A stretch of DNA of 64,000 nucleotides, from contig OX485806.1 of assembly GCA_950295325.1 (NCBI GenBank), positions 14,134,001-14,198,000 of the forward strand. Direction: 5' to 3'. Positions 1 through 9,349 of this stretch are shown here, piece by piece. How positions within the stretch are numbered: the stretch's first letter is position 1; every line of letters starts with the position of its first letter. The DNA comes from Polytrichum commune (taxonomy: Eukaryota; Streptophyta; Polytrichopsida; Polytrichales; Polytrichaceae). The position numbers and the translations under genes are program-made. The notes beneath the pieces are model-generated. The model ran no database searches. It saw only the letters and a list, made by a program, of their open reading frames with translations, and was not told the origin of the DNA.

Positions 1-411
1 GGAAGCACTCACTTCTGGCAATTGCATTAGCAAGAGAGCCAGCATTTGTGTCAATTTTGCCTACATTTATTCTCTGCTAGAGTTTATCGCAATTGATGGA
101 AACACTCACTCATGGCAATTGCATTTGCAAGAGGGTCATCAATTGTGTCACATTTGTCAACATTTTTCTGCAACTGATGGAAGCATTGGTGGCAATTGCA
201 TAAGCAAGAGAGCCAGCAACTGTGTCAGGTTTGCCTACATTTTTCTCTACTAGGGTTTATCACAATTGATGGAAACACTCACTTGTGGCAAATTGCATTA
301 GCAAGAGAGCCACCAATTGCGTCACCTTCACCTAACACTTTTCTGCAATTGATGGAAGCATTTATTCATGGCCATTCCATTAGCAAGAGAGCCACCGATC
401 AAATACGCCAA
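1..411. repeat. Minisatellite of alternating 81-97 bp units
   Basis: Five head-to-tail units begin at 1, 98, 179, 271 and 354, each opening with GGAARCA and carrying GGCAATTGCATTAGCAAGAG. Unit lengths are 97, 81, 92 and 83 bp, with the last incomplete. Longer units (with a CTAGGGTTTATC-type tail) alternate with shorter ones, so the higher-order period is about 175 bp. The array lies immediately downstream of the glycosidase-like exon at 446-871 on the minus strand, so it probably fills that gene's next intron. The array continues past the left edge. Confidence 0.85.
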
Positions 412-445
412 CTATGAGAAAACTACCAAGCGCACACACACTGAC

Positions 446-3135
446 CGAAACTTCTTCTCCGAGATGCTGCCAGGCATCTTCGCCTCGTCATATCCGCCGC
501 CGAAGTAGTACATTCGCCAAACCCTCGAGTCGGAGTCATAGAGAATGTCACTGACCCCCAAGTGCACGGCATCAAATGCGTCATAGTCGGCAGACGGGTC
601 CATAATTGCACCGCCGTCTAGGTGCCCTTGGTAGCGATGAAATTGAAGCCCATCCTCACTGACCGCCATGCCTGTTCGGCCGGTAGGCAATGAAGCGTTG
701 AAAGGCTCGACCTCCTTTGCCCACAAATTGGAGCCTCGGCCGTAGTAATACATGCGGTAACCCTGCTTGTTGCCTGCGAAATTTGGCACAACCACTGCCC
801 CGGACAACAGCTTCCTATCCCACCAGTCGGAGTCCGGAGGTGCCGGCCCCAACACTAACCCTGTGTGCCGCCTGCTACAAACCCCAAAAAATCTCAAACA
901 CATCAGAATCATCACAACCCTCTAAATTCATATATCGTTAATACTGATTTTAAATTGATTAAATCACATCAAACCAGAGCATTGAATCTTTGCATGCCAA
1001 ACACAGAGTTGCAATTTCAATCTCTTGCAATTTCTACATTAATAGTTGCAAGACTTAACCATCACTAATCTTGCGTGCCGCCTGCCACAAACCAAAAAAT
1101 CTCACACACATCAGATTATCACACCTTTCTAAATTCGTGTATCATCAACACTGATTTCACGTTGCTTCAATCACATAAGATTACAGCATTGAATCTTTGC
1201 CTACCAAACAAAGAGTTGCAATTTCAATCTCTTGCAACTTCTACATCTTCTAGTTGTAAGGTTTTAAGGGTTGAATTATGAATTGAATCACTCCTGAAAA
1301 AATGATTAGCTAAATGTTGACTTAGCATTCAAAAGATGTTGAAACCTGAAAAGTAATACGTATACACTGATTTCCCATCAAACTACACCATCGAATCCAT
1401 ACCTACCAAACATAGATTTGCAATTCCAATCTTTTGTTTCTATGTTTAATAGTTGCAAGACCCAAATCTCAAACACATCAGATCATCACGACCATCTAAA
1501 TTCATACACCATCGACACTAATTATTTTACATTGATTCAACCCAATCAACCTACAGCATTGAATCCATTTCCACCAAACATAGGATTGCAATACCGATCA
1601 CTTGTTTCTACATTTTATAGTTGCAAGACCTGACCATCACTAATCATGTGCACCATCTGCACAAACAAAAACTTAAACACACCAGATCATCTCAATGGTG
1701 ACCTCAAATATCATCAACATTGACTTCACAATCTTTCGATCACATCAAACTACAGATATTGGGTCTTTGTCTACAAAACATAGGGTTGCAACTCCAATCT
1801 CTAGGTTTCTACATTTTATAGTTGCAAGACCTAACCATCACTAACCCTGTGTGCTGCCGGAGCTACAACCAAATCTCACAAACCTCTAAATTCATATACC
1901 ATCAACACTGATTTCACATTGAGTCAATCACATCAAACTTACTGCATTGAATCCATGCCTACCAAACATAGAGTTGCAATTTCAATCTGTTATGTTTCGA
2001 CATTGTAAAGTTGCCAGACCTTATGGTTGGGTTATGAGTTGAAACACTGCTGAATGTATGATTAGCTAAATGTTGAGTTAGCATTCAAAAGATATTAAAC
2101 TGTGAACAGCGTGTATGGACAATGATTTCAAATTGATTCAACCACATCAACCTACAGCATTGAATCTTTGCCTACCAAACATAGGTTTTGCAAATTACGA
2201 TAATATGTTTCTACAATTTACAGTTGCCAGGCCTAGAAGGTTGAATTATGAGTTGTATCAATGCCAAACGAGTGATTAGCTAAATGTTGGGTTAGTATTC
2301 AAAACATATTAATCTCTGCAGGGTATGTATCAATACTGATTTCAAATTGATTCAATCACTTCAAACCACAGCATCGGATCCACGCCTACCACACATAGGG
2401 TTGCAATTTCAATCTACTCTTTCTACATTTCATAGTTGCAAGACCCACGAAGAGGTTGAAGTATAAATTGAGTCAATGCTGAATGATTGACAAGCTTGGT
2501 GTTGAGTTAGCAATCATAAGATGTTAAATCCCCTGAAGGGTATGTATCCACACTGACCCATCAACACTAAACACTGGTCACTTGCAATTTGAGATGATAA
2601 TCACATGGAACCTAACCCAACAGGTAGCTCGTAGCTCGAAAATTGGGTTACAAAATCTGAAAACCTGAAAACTTGAAAACCTCCGGAGAAAGATGAGACT
2701 GAAACCCGATGAGTATCATAAGAAAATGGCATCATCCCTTTACACGAATTTGGCTCAAATTCTCATCATCCTCTAATTCCTACGACTCTATGGCAATTCC
2801 AGGAAATGGCATATGATTGCAGAACCCACTTCACAACCTAGCTAGGTTTTCTTTGCATTTTACAAGGTGGAACTCTTTAAAGGAAATTTACCCTCCTCGA
2901 AATTCAGAGGAATCTGAACAGCAGAGCACCAAAAATAGTTAGTAATTTGACAAAACCTATCTTGTTGAGGCTCCGAGGTCATGTTGCAAGCTGGAAAAGA
3001 GAAATACAGGGGCCTCCGGTCGATTCTCGCCTTCTTCTTCTCCTTCTTCTGCTGCTGATTCTTCCCAAATCCTATCACTGCCTGAAACCAGCCTTGAGAG
3101 GAAAGGTTGACACAAGAATTCATGGACATTGACAT
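446..3135 (-). CDS. Glycosidase-like five-bladed beta-propeller protein, 5' part of gene (two exons)
   Basis: Minus-strand gene, incomplete at the left edge. Exon 2 (871 to 446) encodes a beta-propeller segment with GLVLGPAPPDSDWWDRK, YRMYYYGRG, GMAVSEDG, DAVHLGVSD and WRMYYFGGGYDEAKMPG. The repeated W/Y-RMYY(Y/F)G strands and the SEDG turn are typical of the GH43/GH32-like fold in plant 'arabinanase/levansucrase/invertase' proteins. I propose exon 1 at 3135 to 2957, starting MSMSMNSC: its donor GATAG|GTTTTG leaves phase 2, which joins in frame to the acceptor GTAGCAG|GCGG at 871. The N-terminus is lysine-rich and hydroxylated, possibly a transit peptide. The donor at 446|445 (TTTCG|GTCAGT) is less certain. 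Substrate and activity are unknown. Exon 2 is well supported by its composition and motifs; exon 1 rests only on phase agreement and position. A gene fragment is the alternative. Confidence 0.6.
850..2600. repeat. Family B tandem array inside intron 1
   Basis: About eight diverged units of roughly 170-212 bp can be followed by the recurring anchor AGTTGCAAGACC (near 1045, 1253, 1451, 1619, 1819, 2009, 2221 and 2432). Other shared words are CAGCATTGAATC, CCTACCAAACATAG and TTAGCTAAATGTTG. Several units contain ACTAACCCTGTGTGC-like sequence, which at 850-871 forms the 3' splice site and first bases of exon 2 of the glycosidase-like gene. The array therefore appears to include copies of that intron/exon junction. 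One solo relative lies at 49340-49565. Confidence 0.8.
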
Positions 3136-3194
3136 GGAGAAGCTCCTAACTTAAGTTATCTCTTCCAACACACTTCGTAGGATGATGACAACAA

Positions 3195-3515
3195 TCCGGA
3201 GACCTATATTATATTTGAGTGATATGTGGTTTTGATTAGGTGTGAGTCTACAAAAGAACACCAAAAAGACGTTATGTGCTCAAAAGAGATTGGACTACAT
3301 GCTCACAATATGCTAGCCATTCTTAAGCTCAATAGTCATCATGATGGGGGGACCTATATGACCACTCAATGAACAAGAGAATCTTCACTTTGACAACGAA
3401 TGAAATTTCATATGAGCTCCAACAATTATGAGGCACATGGCTACATGCATGATTTAGATCTGCTAATCATCTCACACTAATTATTGTGTGTTTCATATCA
3501 TAAGAGAAATGGGTG
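3195..3515 (+). repeat. Dispersed repeat family A, near full length
   Basis: The copy runs from ACCTATATTATATTTGAGTG through the GAATCTTCACTTTG core to GTTTCATATCATAAGAGAAATGG. The same order of blocks recurs at 28990-29295 and, inverted, at 50405-50725. The family is about 310-330 bp and non-coding. A short shared end (GTTACTTTTCT-like) in some copies hints at terminal inverted repeats, but I could not define a target duplication. It lies about 60 bp upstream of the proposed start of the glycosidase-like gene. Confidence 0.75.
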
Positions 3516-4414
3516 CAAAGAAAAAAGCATTCGTCTAAAGCACTCAATATCATCGTCATCACCTATATATGCACATAAGGTAAACTTATGCATGCTCATT
3601 ATGATCACTTTTCATTGTCTCAAATTATGATCTTGTGTAAGGTAGACGTATCTTGAGTGGATGTTTTTTTAAGATTGCAGCCTTTTGTGCAGAAATTTCA
3701 ACACTCTTTTTTTTTTATGGTACTTGCAAATGCATATGGAGGGAGATGGCAAAAATCTAACACCAATTTTGGAGTTCATGGGAATTTGCTATGATATTCT
3801 GAACACAAGATTCTTTTGCCTAAAACTTGGACCTGTAGGTCCCCATGGAAAACCACCTTTGTTGCTTACATGACACTCCCTACCCATTCCCATGTATTAA
3901 GGATGCTCCTTGCCTTGAAACAAACCATCTAGACAACTGATGTGATTGGTGTGTGGATCCACTTTCAAATCATGTTACATGCCACCTTCATGAAATTAAT
4001 ATAGTCATATTCTCAGTTAAATTCAACTTTAAGAGGTGAGTGACCAATTAATGACGTTGACCGCCACAATTCAACCTTGACGTATGTGTTCAACTATTGG
4101 AGGTGTGGGATTACCTTATATTACAAAGTGATCATGCCATTTAAGACATAGTTGCACATCCTCCAAGGAAATGTCCACTTTCATTCATGAAACTTGTTGT
4201 CAAAAATTACACAAGGAAGATATTCATTATGGAACATCTTCCATGTATCCAATACATTCCTCATAGGCAAATCTTCAAACAAAAGCGTACTTGTTTAAAT
4301 GTAGCAAACTATTCTTTCAAATTTTGCTCGACTCCCAAGTAGGCACACATAAATGCCAATCCCACTTCGCTTTACTCTAGAGCTTGAGGGCCTCAAGAAC
4401 CAAGGAAGTTTGAA
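3516..4414. other. Intergenic stretch, nothing recognised
   Basis: AT-rich sequence with no coding signature. It contains short homopolymer T runs but no repeat that I could match elsewhere in the window. Confidence 0.6.
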
Positions 4415-4570
4415 TGGATGGAAACCCTACATATAGAATCTTACATGGAATCCTACCTGGCATGCAATGGACAAAGTTTCATGGTCTACATGATTTTGCA
4501 TCAAGCCCGCCTCAAAGAGGTGGGTCTAACACAAACCTGGGAGATCATGCCTATTCAAATTAAGGCGAAT
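4415..4570 (+). repeat. Diverged internal fragment of repeat family C
   Basis: The segment from TACATGGAATCCTACCTGGC through GGTGGGTCTAACACAAACC to GGGAGATCATGCC parallels the interior of the element at 16727-17222 and, inverted, 7307-7779. No terminal repeats remain. The 90-codon open frame across it is a by-product of this repeat. Confidence 0.65.
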
Positions 4571-4744
4571 GAGATTCATGTAAGGTCCACAACCAATTCT
4601 GCCAGTCAAGTTGAATTTGGGAAGTGTCTCATCCAGTTAGCAATTACAAATCAAAAAAACTATCATTTGAAGATTCAGAATCAGAGTTGACATGCAAAAG
4701 TTATCATAATTTAGGTCACACATGCTCTCCCAAATCTAGAATAC

Positions 4745-4935
4745 ATTTCACCTAGGGTTTAAAACAGTCAACATTGAGGTGAGTGTGTATAATCCTCGAA
4801 TGTTGACTGTATTTCGAGCACATATTCCAATCTCATCGTAACACATGTTTGTTATGCATCCTTTCTTAACTACACAAAGCATTGCCATATACCACTCCAA
4901 TAAAGGTGTCCATTTAAGAAAACTGGCCACATAAC
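4745..4935 (-). repeat. Repeat family A, diverged partial copy
   Basis: An inverted partial copy is recognised by ATATTCCAATCTC, ATGTTTGTTATGC and the terminal ATACCACTCC..AAAGGTGTCC block. These match the corresponding blocks of 50405-50725. Confidence 0.6.
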
Positions 4936-6166
4936 AGCCACATACCTTAAACATGGATGAATTCGCCGCATCTTAATTTTGAACCAGTTCTTAAGCTAAC
5001 AGATAAATAAGTTTAATGCATCTCTAATAGATTGCTATGCTCAGTGGAGTATGGTTGGCAAGAGATGCATAGCGCAGATATGACAATGCAAAACTCCCTG
5101 GAAATTAAGTAGAAATATCAGATCAGGGTTTACCAGAATCTTAAATCCTCCTGATGAGCAAGTGGTTTTGAAACACTAGATCGGTGTCTTCACGGCTGCA
5201 CACATTTTACTCTCTGAACTCAATCAAGTCAGGTTACCTAGTCGTCGACAGAGATGTATGAAAGAATGGCCACAGCAAAAGGAGAACTTGAAATGAGTGT
5301 CAACTGCAATAGAACAAGATGTACTGCAGATATGATCAAGCACAAATGTAGGGGTATGATGAGAAAGACACGTTGGTAAATTAGCTAAAGCCAAGAGTAA
5401 CGCAACAGTTTCCGCGAAAACAAATGAGGCTATCGATCATCCTATCCACCTTAGAGGCAGCAACACAACAGCAGCTCCTAATTCATGCTGAGGCCAAAGC
5501 TTCCAGTACGTTGTACCATATGTTAAACATGAATGGACAAATGACTCTCGAATGCATGAGCGCAATTCCACCAGCCCGATCTTTATTGAGGTGGATATGA
5601 ACCAGCGAACGCAATCCTGTGATCTTGCCAGTGAAACTAGGTAATTCAATTGCACCTTTCATAACATGCCCCAAGCATGCACAAGAGGTCGAATCGGAGG
5701 AACGACAGTATCCAATGGCTTTCCTAATTCACCATCATACGTTTTACAAGTATGCTCTGACACATTGCGAGGCAGATCCTTTTGCACATCCCCGCAAAAA
5801 TGCCGGCTACAGGCATCATAACTACTAAGTAGAAATTGCACAACAGATACACAACAATATCCTCCTCATCAGCTCATCCACTCCTTCTAGTGCTCCCTTT
5901 GTCAATCTGTACGCCTTCTCCCATCTAATGTAGACGCGTCACACGGCGATAACCTCTGAAAGAATATGCAATTTTCCTGCTAACAAAGGAGTGGATCCTT
6001 CCCTGTAAATGGATCTACAGGTGGCTATGTCGCGCAATATCCCTCCTGTAGGCAAAATTTCCTTAAAATCTGGCACCTTAAAAGATCTGTGATAATTGTT
6101 GTACAAAGCCCTCGCAAAGGAAAGGCAACCTCGATGGATTCGGTTTGGTTCGATTCGATTCGATTA
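4936..6166. other. Intergenic and 3' flank of the CML gene
   Basis: No gene is recognised here. The part nearest 6166 should hold the CML 3' untranslated region. A short TTCGATTCGATTCGATT microsatellite abuts the stop codon near 6135-6165. Open frames around 5437-5841 overlap one another on both strands and look like chance. Confidence 0.5.
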
Positions 6167-6811
6167 TCATAGCACAACATCCAAGCTCGAGGCAGACGAC
6201 ATGGCCGTCGCGAATTCTTGAAAACTGATCCTCCCGTCCCCGTCCGTGTCCGCTTCCCGGATCATGTCGGAAAGCTCCCTCACCGTCAACGAATGGCCAA
6301 GCCTAGCCATAGAGTGTACAAGCTCCGCTGCCGTGATGAACCCGTTCCCGTCCCGGTCGAAAGCACGGAACACCGCCAGCAGCTCCTTATCGTTATACGG
6401 CACAGTAGTCACCATCTCCGGCCCGATCAGCGCAACGAACTCCGAAAACTCGATGTATCCATTCGAGTTCGTGTCTGCGCGTTGCAGGAGCGCCTCTAGC
6501 TGGTTCCCCGCGGGTTTCAACCCTAACGACCGCAACAAAGAGCCAAGCTCTAGCTCCGTGATGCTCCCGTCCTGGTCTCTATCGAACCTGGAGAATATGT
6601 CTTTCAGCTCTGCTAGCTGCTCCTTCGTTAGGTCCACTCCGCCTACTGTGCAACAAGCAGCCGCATCAACAACAACAACATCATCCTCGTCCTTCTTCGT
6701 CCCCGCCGTTTCTAACCCTCCCGCCCCCATGTCTCCCTCCTTCCCCTCTCCCTCTCCCGCTCCCGCTCCCGCCTCCTCCTCTTGCAACTCTTCTGTGACC
6801 AGATCTGCCAT
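6167..6811 (-). CDS. CML: Calmodulin-like calcium sensor with four EF-hands (CML15/16/18 type)
   Basis: A single-exon frame of 214 codons from ATG (6811) to TGA (6169-6167). Four canonical 12-residue EF-hand loops are visible: DRDQDGSITELE (77-88), DTNSNGYIEFSE (113-124), DRDGNGFITAAE (152-163) and DTDGDGRISFQE (188-199). All start with Asp and end with Glu, and each keeps Gly at loop position 6, so all four should bind calcium. The core from about residue 60 resembles Arabidopsis CML15/16/18, which are also intronless. The first ~58 residues are an acidic Gly/Glu/Ala-rich extension plus a short VVVV stretch, longer than in those relatives and of unknown role. The protein probably acts as a cytosolic or nuclear calcium relay binding target helices. 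The GC content is much higher than in the flanks, as expected for a real plant exon. The long antisense frames are shadows. Confidence 0.95.
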   Translation of the reverse strand: MADLVTEELQEEEAGAGAGEGEGKEGDMGAGGLETAGTKKDEDDVVVVDAAACCTVGGVDLTKEQLAELKDIFSRFDRDQDGSITELELGSLLRSLGLKPAGNQLEALLQRADTNSNGYIEFSEFVALIGPEMVTTVPYNDKELLAVFRAFDRDGNGFITAAELVHSMARLGHSLTVRELSDMIREADTDGDGRISFQEFATAMSSASSLDVVL

Positions 6812-7306
6812 CAGAGCTTTCCAAGCTCACTCTTCGCCTTATAAGTTTTAATCTCCCTGGCCTGATTCTCCTTCTGCTGTCACAGCGGCCGAGCAAGGAA
6901 TCGTGGAATGCGACCAGAAAAATGGTGCGTGACGAGAGCGGGTTTGTCGCCTCCGATGAACCATGGAGGGAACGAGCGAGGTTTGAGAGCAGTTGCGTCG
7001 GAGGCGGCGGTCCCCTAGGGGGGACCAGATCTACGATCTAGACTGATTTCGGGGGTCAAATCTAGCCCCTGGTGTGATTAGGGGTAGGCTGGAATCTAGG
7101 TCCGGGAGGAGTGGCGAGTGTTGGAGGGCTGGCTGCGGATCCGATGTACGTAGTTGTCGAATGGCGACAGCTTGGGTACCATAATAGCTTGCATTTAGGA
7201 CTCAACCGGGAAAGATTTGTCCAATACACTACAGTTATTTGGCAAAGTAAAGGAGATGAGACCATGGGATCAATGGTCTTATTAAACCATGAGTTTATGA
7301 GAATGG
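6812..7306. other. CML upstream region and flank
   Basis: GC-richer sequence directly upstream of the CML start, read on the minus strand. A TTATAAGG-like motif sits near 6837-6846, too close to the ATG to be a confident TATA box. A palindromic GATCTACGATCTAGA patch lies near 7027-7042. No gene is recognised. Confidence 0.4.
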
Positions 7307-7779
7307 GGGCCACTTCACACACGAGCCAAGAGCCGTGACCATGAAATTGTGGGAGCCCAAATGAAAGTGTCCAAAGGCCGTCCCAATGCACCTCCAAAAT
7401 CATGTAGTGTGAAGTCATATGTGACCAGGCCCTCAGCCGAATGCTATTTCAATGAATTTTTATTCATGCGGGTCCTCACGTATGATAAAATAAAATAAAA
7501 CAACAGTTGTGAGCGTTCGGAGTGCCATGGTCTTTTGGTTTTGTGTTGGGCCTACCTCCAAGAGGCGGTTCTTGAAAATAGTCCAAGTGACCATGAAATA
7601 TGATCCACTTGATGCCATGTAAGAATCCATGTAGACTTTACATCCATCTTGCATTCACTTATATACTCCGTTGGTCCCTCGTGTGAAGCGAACTTGGACC
7701 GGCTCCGCCTTTTCCACCAATGAGAGTGCTTGAAGTGTAAGGGTCATGGGCTCTCAGTCTCGTGTGTGAAGTGGCCCTC
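7307..7779. mobile_element. Repeat family C, TIR element copy 1 (about 470 bp, non-autonomous)
   Basis: The two ends are inverted: left GGGCCACTTCACACACGAG followed by CCAAGAGCCGTGACC; right, read inverted, GGGCCACTTCACACACGAG followed by ACTGAGAGCCCATGACC. It has no coding capacity. A near-complete second copy in opposite orientation lies at 16727-17222. I could not find a convincing target duplication, so the superfamily is unassigned; the GGGCC(A)CTTCACAC ends resemble the PIF/Harbinger-type elements elsewhere in this window. Confidence 0.75.
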
Positions 7780-7792
7780 AACACAACAGTGT

Positions 7793-7990
7793 CTGGGAGA
7801 CTTTTGGGAATAAACGGTTGAGATCCTAGTGTTTCCAAGTCCAACCGGTTACGTGTTGAATCTTTAGGTTTTTCTTCATTTATCGGGGTATATTCCATAG
7901 ATTCCTCTTAAATGATGGGTAATTTTCCTCAAGGTTTGAACTTCAACTAATTATTTCTCAAACTCAACCGGTTCATATGTAACTACACCA
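7793..7990 (+). repeat. Repeat family D copy
   Basis: The copy has GGGAGACTTTTGGG, GAGATCCTAGTGTTTCCAAG, CCAACCGGTTAC and TTTCTCAAACTCAACCGG in order. The same blocks occur at 23318-23495 and 32583-32780. It starts directly beside the right end of the family C element. Confidence 0.7.
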
Positions 7991-8221
7991 TTTATGGTGT
8001 TTAGCGTCACATGCATAATAGTGTCATGTACCCTATTTTGAGGCGTATGCTAGGTTACATTGATGATTAACAACTTCATCATAATTGTCACCTCATGACA
8101 CCTGGCATTCACGTGTACTTACTTATATCTTGGCATGAGCATGTTCAATAACACAACAATATTAAGCAATGTGCGTTCGTTCATGTGAGCCTCGAGAATA
8201 TAACCATGGATAGTGTAACTA

Positions 8222-8440
8222 GTGCAAATTCAGTCTTATGTTACGCAATGGTCAACAAGTTGACTAAAGTGCAAATTTAGACTTATGTTACACAATGGTC
8301 AACAAGTTGACTAAAGTGTACACAAATGACAATTGCCATTAGTATGCTCGAGAATATCTTCCTCTTGCATATTAAAATGTATACACATGACACTTGGCAT
8401 TAGTACACTCAAAAATATCTTCCCCTTGCATACTAAAACC
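8222..8440. repeat. Two adjacent tandem duplications (47 bp x2 and 61 bp x2)
   Basis: Copies 8222-8268 and 8269-8315 are 47 bp each and differ at only a few bases (core CAATGGTCAACAAGTTGAC). Copies 8319-8379 and 8380-8440 are 61 bp each (core AATATCTTCC.CTTGCAT). The two duplications abut but share no obvious sequence. Confidence 0.85.
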
Positions 8441-9114
8441 CAATATTATCATCTAACTTATCCCAATGTGCTACTCTAAATGTCATGATGTGAATATTTT
8501 TTCACTTAAAGATGTTACCTATGTTGACGAAGGAATCATATTAGCAAATAGCAGGTGTGACAGTTTGAGATCTCTAGGCATCTACTTTAGGCCCTTCACA
8601 AATAATGTACATGACAATAAACGATGTAGTGTCAAGTTCGCCCCATACATTGCAACACAAAGCCACCCAACCCAAGTCTTCTTAATGTTGAAATCACCCT
8701 ACATAAAGAATGGTGTTGGGCTATTAAAAACCAGCTTTCTAGGTTATCCTACCATGGTAGGTTGGGCTAGGGTAGCCTTGCATAGGCCAATATGGGATTT
8801 AGGACGGCGGGTCCTATGCACATATCCTATTTTAGATCTTAAAATTCTCTCAAAGGTTGCAAAGTGGAGAGAGGAGGTCCCAAAAGTTTCACCCAACTTT
8901 CAAAACAGGGTCCAATGTACGTACAATGAGCTAATGAGCTCTTAATAGAAAGTTTTATTGAAGAAGGATGAAACCCACGGTTTCGTCCCTCTTTGAGAGA
9001 CTTTATGTATAACTCTAATGATTTTTTATTTTATTGTTCTTGGTCTTTTGGAGGATTGATTTCAAGGTAACAACATAATATTGCTAATGTACATGTGCCT
9101 AATTCAATTACTTC
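8441..9114. other. Intergenic; unsupported 159-codon frame and MITE-like remnant
   Basis: A plus-strand open frame (8466-8945) has no recognisable motif and a composition no different from its flanks, so I do not call it a gene. The stretch 8972-9021 (TTTGAGAGACTT...ATAACTCTAAT) matches the right terminal repeat of the foldback element at 58981-59393, suggesting an old half copy ends here. Confidence 0.5.
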
Positions 9115-9240
9115 TCTTGATCGGACATCTATAGTTGAGTGGTGTGTGGTTGGGTGTGGCTCCAAGAGCGCATACCAAATATATTTGTGTTTATTAAAAG
9201 AGAGTGGACCGTGGCATGCTTGAGTAGGCAACTCACATTG
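9115..9240 (+). repeat. Repeat family A, partial copy
   Basis: It shows TGATCGGACATCTATAGTTG, AGTGGTGTGTGG and AGAGAGTGGACC in the order seen at 28990-29295, and is truncated at about 125 bp. Confidence 0.6.
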
Positions 9241-9349
9241 TTATATGGTAAAATTTTCAAAACATGTATTGCATTTTAGTGTTATACCAAGTTATGTGAT
9301 TTTTGAATTTATTTTTCCCACACATTATCACATTAAATTCTCCAACACA

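Noticed and set aside
6246-6851. 201-codon plus-strand frame across the CML locus
   Set aside because: It is the antisense shadow of a GC-rich EF-hand gene; its composition is Ser-rich nonsense without motifs.
8466-8945. 159-codon plus-strand frame
   Set aside because: No motif or codon bias. In roughly 64 kb of AT-rich DNA, an open frame of this length is expected about once by chance.
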